Positions 59,201-64,000 of a DNA stretch of 64,000 nt are shown here, in pieces. Within the stretch, counting starts at the first letter, position 1, and every line of letters starts with the position of its first letter. The stretch covers positions 1,048,669-1,112,668 of the forward strand of contig NC_049992.1 in the NCBI RefSeq assembly GCF_000003815.2, read 5' to 3'. The notes under the pieces are model-generated. The model worked only from the letters and a program-made list of their open reading frames with translations. It did no database searches and had not been told where the DNA came from. Position numbers and translations under genes: made by a program. Source of the DNA: Branchiostoma floridae. Its lineage: Eukaryota > Chordata > Leptocardii > Amphioxiformes > Branchiostomatidae.

Positions 59201-62200
59201 AGACAGTTCACTCCGAACGTCTTACCGTCACAGGCTACAGAAAGGAGAAACAGTTATAATTATTCACCACGTCACACTATTCCTTACAGTTCACTCCGAA
59301 CGTCTTACCGTCACAGGCTACAGAAAGAAGAAACAGTTAGTCACCACGTCACACTGTTCCTTACAGTTACACTTCTTCAGACAGTTCACTCCGAACGTCT
59401 TATCGTCACAGGCTATACGAATTTTAAAAAAAATTATTACAAAACTGTGATACAGTCATACCGTCCACTCACAAGAGAGCCACGTTCATTTCAAAGGGAA
59501 TTCAAAGTAAAATATAAAATCACCAGGTTATGATTGAATGAATGAAGGAAGGGAGGAAGGAAGAAAGGAGCCTTACGATCGCGGCACTCCGGCGGCTTGA
59601 AGCCGATGTAGCAGGAGCAGGCGTACGGGTCCTGGATACAGAACAACCTCCCGGCGCAAGTCTCGCGAGAGTCGGTCTCGTCCGAGCACTTGTACTCACA
59701 GTTCAAACCGAACCCGTTGGTTCCGCAGGCTGAAACGGGGGAAAAGATACATGTGCAATGTTAAAGACTCTCTTGAAAGTTCGTCTGTGTTGCTAAAAGT
59801 AATTTTCGCTCAAAGCTGAACTGTAGTTGCCTACAGAATTTAAATCTTAATCCAAGGAAGAACAAAGACTGGAGTTGGTTTATCAAGTATTTTGAACTTG
59901 ATCAAATTAAAAAATTTGTAATCAAAGGCTGCTGATTGGTGCCCGCCGAATCATTAATAATAATAGCCTTTATTGCACATTCATGCCCTATCGGGCTAAG
60001 TACAGGCATATAGATACAAAAGGTACGTAGTAATGCAGTACACATGGTTTCTAAAACATGGATTTTAAAACTAGTCTAATACATTTGTTCGGCTTCTTCT
60101 CGTTTCTTAGTAATGTTGAATATGTAGCTTGAGATATGTGTTTGTATAATGTCGTTCGATCAAAGCTCATAAGAAAAATGAATTAATATTAACAAGCAGG
60201 ACTGGTCAATATTGGGACCTGTGCCGTGATAAAGCGTTCAGCAGAGTCGGAGTTCTAGGACGCAGGTTCGTCTCTGCATAGGAGAATAAGAACGGCCTAC
60301 CTTCGTCACACGTATCCCCCATGAAGCCAGGCGGGCACATGCACCTGCCGTCAGACGGGTTACACACGCCGCCGTTCTTACAGTCGGGACAGTCCCGGTC
60401 GCACCCCCCTCCCCACTTCCCGGCGGGGCAACCTGAAGGGCGACAAAGGAGCATTATAGTAAACAAGGGGGTTGCTTCACGCTGCACTGCATGGCTCGGT
60501 AGATCTTATGGTCGGTTTTCACCAAGGAGCGTCAAAAATTTGACAGATGTCCCAATAATCTCCAATAATCTTTTCATAATATCAATGACGGATTTTTGTG
60601 ATCGCACATCAGCTGTAGTAACAAATGGTCATCATTCGATGGAAATGGGGCCTCATCATCAACATTTGAGATAGTCCCTCAAACATATAATTGGTACAAT
60701 GTCGGCCACCACGGTGTTGGCGCTACACATTTTCGCGGCTTTACGATAATGAATTGGTGAATTAATTGTTTATTACGTCAATGTCATTGGAAGACAAACG
60801 TAATGTAGCAGCCTTCATTGCCTTGCATGTAGCATGTGTAGTCGTCAAAATACTTAATGGCCACTCTAATGCGACCTGGTAATACATTGCACTCTTCCGA
60901 TGTTCAGCGGTTTTACATTTGAATCGAGTTACCTGGTATTTAGACCTAAGGTTTTAAGCGCCAGATTATGCCAAACAACCACGAACTGTTTACTCCCAAC
61001 GATGAGCCTCATGATGGTCTGACCGGAACCTGGCCGGAAATTTCAAAACTTACTTTCGAGTAGAAGCTATTTATGCGTACATTTTCAGCTACACTAACCC
61101 AATTGTTTCCATGGCAATGGGTTAAGGTTAAGGTAGTCCATCTAACGTGCAATGTGTCACCACTGTACTGGCGCTACACTTTTTCCGACAACTTTACGGT
61201 AATGCGAAATAAGCACGAGCCGCTTACTCCTGACAATGAGCCTCATGATGGCCTGCTCGGTCGCGCTCCTCTCCTCCTCCGTCCGGTAACACTCGAACAC
61301 GCCGGTGGCCTGGGTCCCCACGCGGTCGATGGTCAGGGTCAGGCCGGACTCCCCCGAGATGATGGACCCGTCCTTACGCCAGGTCACCGGGCCAGAACCT
61401 GGACAAAAAATACGAAGATTCATACAATCATTTTCAAGTAGAAGCTGTCTGTGCCTATAGTGTTATTTTTCAGTGTTGGATGTAAACAACTTAGCATTTT
61501 GTTTCTCTATAATACAAAAAGTAATAGTATCTCCAACAACTAGATAGAATTTGGGAACGTTTCATCAGTGACACTGAGCAAGATCTGTTAACAGGCAGTG
61601 AATCATAAGTCGTTTTGTTTGTTGTTTGTTTGTTATTTTTTTGTTTGTGAGAATAAACAGTAAACAAACCTCCTGTGCTGTCTGTCATCTCCAGCACCAC
61701 CTCGTCCTGCACGCTGACTGTTTGGGTCAGCAGCTTAGGCCGTATGATGGCTGGAGGGGGAAAAATACATTTCACACGGGATTTTCTGGACTAAGCATTA
61801 AAAAAAAGTCATTTACTCTCTAACTGAACTGTGTGTGTTTTAATCCTACCATAGTAATCATCTGTATCTATTATAACACATAGCCATTGCGTTTCTAACC
61901 TAGGTGTTCTTAAAGCTATCTCGTGAGGATTTTCCTACAGTATTCAGTGACAATTAGCTCTATGATGACAGACCCAGAGGCCCCTATTCGATACTGCTGC
62001 AATTGGCTGCCACTAACTGTAAACCGTCAATGGACACCATCATAATCTTCCAACTCTTGTGAACTAAATAAACTCAGACCAGGATAATTCCTCCGTCTCA
62101 GTGGCATCCGATATTTGGACGGCGAGATGTCAACAGTCCTGCAGCCGTTTGTTTAAAGTTAGTGTTAAGGTGATGGGTGGGTTAGGGTTAGAGAATCTAA

Positions 62201-63363
62201 GGCTAGAATCACTAAATATTCTTCCCACTCACCGGCATCCGCCATCTTCACTGTGAAGACGCCCGCGGTCCTGTCGTCGCGGGTCTGCAGCGAGCAGGAG
62301 AACACGTTCATGCGGCTGGCGCCCGACCCGGCGGCGATGGCGTTCTGCGCGCCCGGCCACGACTCGGGGTCGATGTTACCCGCACTGGGCGAGGGGAAAA
62401 GAGTTTTCACGATTTACGTGTCGTTCTTTTTTTAGGCTACAAAGTGTTCTAAATCCAGAAAACCAGCTAATACCCCTGTCACATTATCCACGATCTTTGG
62501 GCGATCGATGGAAGATCGGCCATATTTAAGATCGACAGAGGGTTGCGCGTATTTTTCACCTGAAAACCGTCCTTGTCTCAACTAATCCATACTTTGTACC
62601 TTGTACAATTGTTATGCAATAAAGTTATAATTATGAGGGAGGCTCGGGCGATTGCCGTAGAATAGTCATCCGATCGATTTCCGCCAAATGTGACAGGGGT
62701 ATAGGAACTGGTCATCATGATCAGCATCTTAGTTACAGGAGTCTGTGATGATATATCCATCACTGTTCATCAATAAATGTTTTTGCCACCCGGCGACTTT
62801 CCTTGTTACTGCAACAGAACTTTCAGTTCCTGTCTGTTAAATTCTGTACATGCCGTGGTCATGACTTCATGGTTAAGGATAACCTTTGTGTTCAGGAAGA
62901 AGTGATATCAGTCTAGCCCCTACATACTTATGTCAAAACTGCAGGGGCGTTTGTCAGCGATTTTAGAACAGGATATGTTAATATAAGGGGACGACCGAAC
63001 CTGACACTTAAGAATGTACTGGAGAGTGAGGTTGGACTGAAGGACCGCAACCTGCGAACCGCCATGCTAGACAGAGATGCATGGTCTGATATTATTAGTG
63101 GCACCTCTTATGAATATGAGGATGAACTGAACTGAACTGATATGTTAATAACAGGTGGCTGCAATTTTCCATCATTAACAGAAGAAAAACAGAGTCTGAC
63201 CTGACTTGGTTGGGGTAGTTGGCTCCGTTGCCCACGTCCGCGATGACGTTGAACCTGATGTCCCGGGTGGAACTTGCCTCGTCACTGACACACTTCAGGA
63301 ACGTGTCCTGATCCGCGACGAACGGGAAGTGGTTCACTAGGGTGACGTCAACCCTCTGGGCGC
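53076..63363 (-). CDS. Gene B: Tie-like Ig/EGF type I membrane protein without a kinase domain (5' end outside window)
   Basis: Ten exons, minus strand, in compatible phase from an internal acceptor at 63363 to TGA at 53076 (about 1,427 nt, 475 residues). The order is an N-terminal Ig-like segment (two exons), a second Ig-like domain (two exons), five EGF-like modules, then a final exon with one transmembrane helix and a short basic tail ending PADYE. The junction RLIVR to a C-x-x-x-KWG EGF, CPPGFMG, and the DPYACSC EGF closely match what I know of vertebrate Tie1/Tie2 ectodomains. Tie receptors continue with Ig, fibronectin III and a tyrosine kinase. Here the EGFs lead straight to the membrane with only a 22-residue tail. 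A membrane-bound decoy or adhesion role is inference. The signal peptide exon must lie beyond 63363. Confidence 0.75.
53264..53386 (-). repeat. Split unit of the 130-bp transmembrane-exon array
   Basis: Directly upstream of the real terminal exon is one array unit (intronic spacer, then stalk and helix coding sequence). It is interrupted at GGCTCCC by an inverted-repeat transposon. The sequence resumes at 55249 with GGGATCTCTG, exactly the next bases of the unit. Confidence 0.85.
53387..55248. mobile_element. Non-autonomous DNA transposon with ~47-bp terminal inverted repeats
   Basis: The ends are inverted repeats beginning GGTGTGAAGC, matching over about 47 bp with two mismatches (CCCTGCGCCGCCAAATAC is shared). 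Because the element sits inside a repeat unit of known sequence, its borders are exact: the flanks rejoin as GGCTCCC/GGGATC. That gives either no target duplication or a 2-bp CG duplication. No transposase was recognised. Internal sequence is AT-rich with a 61-codon ORF at 53486-53671 of no known similarity and a 64-bp array. The superfamily is unassigned. Confidence 0.8.
54413..54660. repeat. 64-bp tandem array inside the transposon
   Basis: Four copies of a 64-bp unit contain GTGCGCGCCAAAACAGT and TTTTCCCGCTGCATCTCATT. A fifth, isolated copy lies at 54847-54912. The open frames across it are translations of the repeat. Confidence 0.85.
55249..56140 (-). repeat. 130-bp tandem array of truncated copies of the gene B transmembrane exon (acceptor side)
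   Basis: About seven units repeat every 130 bp (unit starts near 55372, 55501, 55631, 55761, 55891 and 56021, with one shortened unit before them). Each unit carries, on the minus strand, the intron end with a GCAG acceptor, the Gly-rich stalk and the first two thirds of the helix (to GGVLVL), then an in-frame TAA and the intronic motif GGTTAAAGGTAAAGG. The array runs into the gap at 56141. One more unit lies at 53264-53386, cut off by a transposon. Confidence 0.88.
56141..56240. other. Assembly gap (100 N) inside the 130-bp array
   Basis: The array runs into the N block, so its true copy number is unknown. Confidence 1.
56473..56592 (-). CDS. Gene B exon: EGF-like module 5
   Basis: 120 bp, phase 1-1, acceptor CTACAG, donor GTGTGG. 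It encodes PCSEAPCQNDGTCLDTPEEG, then YYTCTCTEGWEGTDC, a classic six-cysteine EGF. It is the last extracellular module before the membrane exon. Confidence 0.85.
56875..57410. repeat. ~173-bp tandem repeat, three copies
   Basis: Units share ACTGTCAGTGT-AGTAGTGGGACATGATCATT, GTAACGCTT and ACATGACACATAACA (motifs quoted in part). Intron between EGF 5 and EGF 4. Confidence 0.85.
57895..58032 (-). CDS. Gene B exon: EGF-like module 4
   Basis: 138 bp, phase 1-1, donor GTGAGT. It encodes CEAGKFGEDCTETCHC, then CDRVTGHC and GGWVGEIC, the C-x4-FG-x-x-C EGF type shared with module 3. Confidence 0.84.
58780..58908 (-). CDS. Gene B exon: EGF-like module 3
   Basis: 129 bp, phase 1-1, acceptor TTTCTGTAG, donor GTGAGT. 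It encodes ACDGKTFGVNCLKDCNCKEQ followed by CDVVTGAC and GWEGSDC. Its acceptor and 5' portion are repeated as an array from 58909 to about 59415. Confidence 0.84.
58909..59415 (-). repeat. ~77-bp array of truncated EGF-exon copies (acceptor side)
   Basis: Acceptor-bearing copies (minus strand TTTCTGTAG then CCTGTGACGGTAAGAC) recur near 58987, 59064, 59141, 59235, 59315 and 59409. Most units are 77 bp and carry a version of the EGF 3 exon start lacking the 17-18 bases that encode part of LKDCNC. The unit near 59160-59230 keeps the full-length version. Units contain no obvious matching donor, so they are probably intronic now. Confidence 0.85.
59577..59729 (-). CDS. Gene B exon: EGF-like module 2 (Tie-type)
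   Basis: 153 bp, phase 1-1, donor GTAAGG. It encodes ACGTNGFGLNCEYKC, then LFCIQDPYACSCYIGFKPPE followed by C. The F-G-x-x-C, FC-x-x-DPY-x-CSC pattern is characteristic of the second Tie EGF. Confidence 0.86.
59948..60080 (-). mobile_element. LINE 3' terminus fragment
   Basis: On the minus strand it ends CCCGATAGGGCATGAATGTG then CAATAAAGGCTATTATTATT, a LINE-type 3' end with a polyadenylation-like signal and a simple tail. No ORF is left. Confidence 0.55.
60301..60432 (-). CDS. Gene B exon: EGF-like module 1 (Tie-type)
   Basis: 132 bp, phase 1-1, acceptor CCCTTCAG, donor GTAGGC. It encodes CPAGKWGGGCDRDCPDC, KNGGVCNPSDGRCMC and PPGFMGDTC. The CPPGFMG core and spacing are those of the first EGF of Tie receptors. 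Confidence 0.86.
60985..61037 (-). pseudogene. Decayed copy of the Ig exon 3' end
   Basis: On the minus strand this reads close to ACCATCATGAGGCTCATCGT followed by a GTAAAC donor-like site, like the end of the real exon at 61228 (MRLIVR then GTAAGC). The surrounding 60690-61070 also resembles 61140-61440 (GGCGCTACAC, GAGTAGAAGCT). This indicates a local tandem duplication with most of the exon core deleted. Confidence 0.6.
61228..61398 (-). CDS. Gene B exon: second Ig-like domain, main part
   Basis: 171 bp, phase 1-1, donor GTAAGC. It encodes VTWRKDGSII, LTLTIDRVGTQATGVFEC, then IMRLIVR: the W, L-x-I and G-x-(Y/F)-x-C pattern of Ig domains. A decayed copy of the 3' end of this exon lies at 60985-61037. 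Confidence 0.82.
61670..61750 (-). CDS. Gene B exon: second Ig-like domain, first part
   Basis: 81 bp, phase 1-1, acceptor CCCCCTCCAG, weak donor GTTTGT. It encodes LLTQTVSVQDEVVLEM and a Thr/Gly turn, the first strands of an Ig-like domain. Confidence 0.7.
61751..62232. other. Gene B intron, no feature
   Basis: No exon or repeat recognised. Confidence 0.5.
62233..62384 (-). CDS. Gene B exon: N-terminal Ig-like segment b
   Basis: 152 bp, phase 2 in and phase 1 out (donor GTGAGT). It encodes NVFSCSLQTRDDRTAGVFTV followed by KMADAG, with the Ig C-terminal cysteine. It is GC-rich relative to the surrounding intron, consistent with selected coding sequence. Confidence 0.72.
62470..62701. mobile_element. 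Tc1/mariner-like MITE with nested LINE tail
   Basis: Terminal inverted repeats CCCCTGTCACATT, flanked by TA on both sides. Inside, 62575-62640 carries ATACTTTGTACCTTGTACAA then TTGTTATGCAATAAAG, the same 3' terminus as the LINE fragment at 3790-4143. Confidence 0.72.
62985..63140 (+). mobile_element. Short LINE ORF2 C-terminal fragment
   Basis: Reads RGRPNLTLKNVLESEVGLKD then RDAWSDIISGTSYE, the R-G-R-P...D-R-D-x-W pattern at ends of many LINE RTs, 60 bp from the N-terminal Ig exon of gene B. Confidence 0.65.
63201..63363 (-). CDS. Gene B exon: N-terminal Ig-like segment a
   Basis: 163 bp, phase 1 in and phase 2 out (donor GTCAGA). It encodes VDVTLVNHFPFVADQDTFLKC, then IRFNVIADVGNG. The start resembles the first Ig domain of Tie receptors (L-x-N-x-x-P-x-V-x-D-x-x-T-x-L-x-C). 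Confidence 0.72.
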
Positions 63364-63782
63364 CTGGGCATGCGCAACAAGGTTGTTGATGTTAGTAGGT
63401 AGAACATAGTTTCGCAAGAAAATAAAGCAGTGGAAGGAATGAATGAAATGGAGAAGAATTGGAGCCATAATGAGTTGGAGAAAAATTGTAACTTCGAGGT
63501 AGAACTTTCTTCTCCAGTTAAAGACGGCGCCAAAATATAACCATACAAGATAAATATTGCTATAAAATGGAGAAACAGAAACCCTTTTCATATAAACCCG
63601 TAACATAGGACAGGAACCTGTCAGGCATAAAAGCGTGGAGAAAAACGTTACAGGAACGTTTGTTCGACTGAAATGCTTTTTTATCTTTGCTTTTGGACAG
63701 ATGAATACAATATGTGGCACTGCACTCAAGTTTGTAACTTTTAACAGTGCCACATGCATCTGCAAAGTATGGACAGAATATA

Positions 63783-63970
63783 AAGCTAGTCATTCACAGT
63801 CAGTCTCTGGCCGAAGTCAGGAGCCCATTTTTAAACCTGGGTGAAGTACGGAAGGTCGTGTAAAGTGCCTTTCCAAAGACAACGACGTCAGGGGCACGGC
63901 GGGTATCGAACTCGGGAGCTCTAGGTTCCGTGCCCACCACTGTACCAGTTACGCAACACACGACGCCAAC
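63783..63970 (-). mobile_element. tRNA-derived SINE
   Basis: The minus strand begins GGCGTCGTGTGTTGCGTAAC with TGGTACAGTGG as a plausible A box and GAGTTCGATACC as a B box, the two internal RNA polymerase III promoter elements. A body with TTTGGAAAGGCACTTTAC and AAAAATGGGC follows. The tRNA-like part is degraded and is not a functional tRNA. Confidence 0.72.
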
Positions 63971-64000
63971 TTGGGCTGGAATGTTACACCAGAAACCTAA

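Noticed and set aside
63337-63793. Minus-strand 142-codon frame as a possible gene B 5' exon
   Set aside because: No signal-peptide plus donor combination in phase 1; only the last few codons overlap the Ig exon edge.

Overview
The window reads as part of an invertebrate deuterostome genome, most likely a lancelet (Branchiostoma-like). This is an inference. It rests on short, almost uniformly phase-1 exons of secreted/receptor modules (CUB, CCP, tectonin, LDLa, Ig, EGF), dense and nested non-LTR, Penelope-like and cut-and-paste elements, and many minisatellites. Nothing bacterial or viral was recognised. There are three assembly gaps (24906-25667, 51462-51561, 56141-56240).

Two multi-exon genes, both on the minus strand, carry nearly all the supported coding sequence. 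Gene A runs from an initiator ATG with a signal peptide at 46210 leftwards past the window edge. In order it encodes a signal peptide, two CUB domains split over two exons each, a CCP/sushi module, a third CUB over three exons, a fourth CUB in one exon, six tectonin-type beta-propeller repeats over five exons, then at least seven LDLa or LDLa-like modules and one more phase-1 exon at 141-260. I delimited 23 exons (about 3.8 kb of coding sequence) whose phases join without a break. Gene B (63363 to 53076) lacks only its 5' end. It has two Ig-like segments and five EGF-like modules that strongly resemble the ectodomain of Tie receptor tyrosine kinases, then one transmembrane helix and a 22-residue tail with no kinase.

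The most unusual property of the window is that exon edges have been tandemly multiplied. Four arrays span or abut a splice junction of a recognisable exon: a 34-bp array over the donor of tectonin exon 1, a 35-bp array over the donor of an LDLa exon (with a second array of the same family 3.8 kb downstream of it in the gene), a 77-bp array over the acceptor of a gene B EGF exon, and a 130-bp array over the acceptor of the gene B transmembrane exon. A 21-bp in-frame duplication at another donor and a decayed copy of an Ig exon edge fit the same theme.

The introns are packed with mobile DNA. 2.5-8.3 kb holds a broken full-length-like LINE lying between CTTT microsatellites and carrying a nested LINE fragment. 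8.7-9.5 kb holds a Penelope-type GIY-YIG fragment between inverted repeats. 9.8-14.3 kb is a large foldback element built on a ~158-bp repeat. 15.1-18.5 kb is a tandem-repeat zone. 20.7-21.9 kb is a palindromic element with a 6-bp target duplication. 23.4-26.2 kb is a LINE with an inverted 5' segment. 32.4-34.5 kb is a three-level nest (LINE, piggyBac-like element, second LINE). 36.6-38.0 kb is a related piggyBac-like element abutting the CCP exon donor. 53.4-55.2 kb is an inverted-repeat transposon sitting precisely inside one unit of the 130-bp array. The DNA upstream of gene A (46.3-47.7 kb) is duplicated in diverged form at 48.9-51.4 kb. No host gene was recognised between 46.3 and 53.0 kb.
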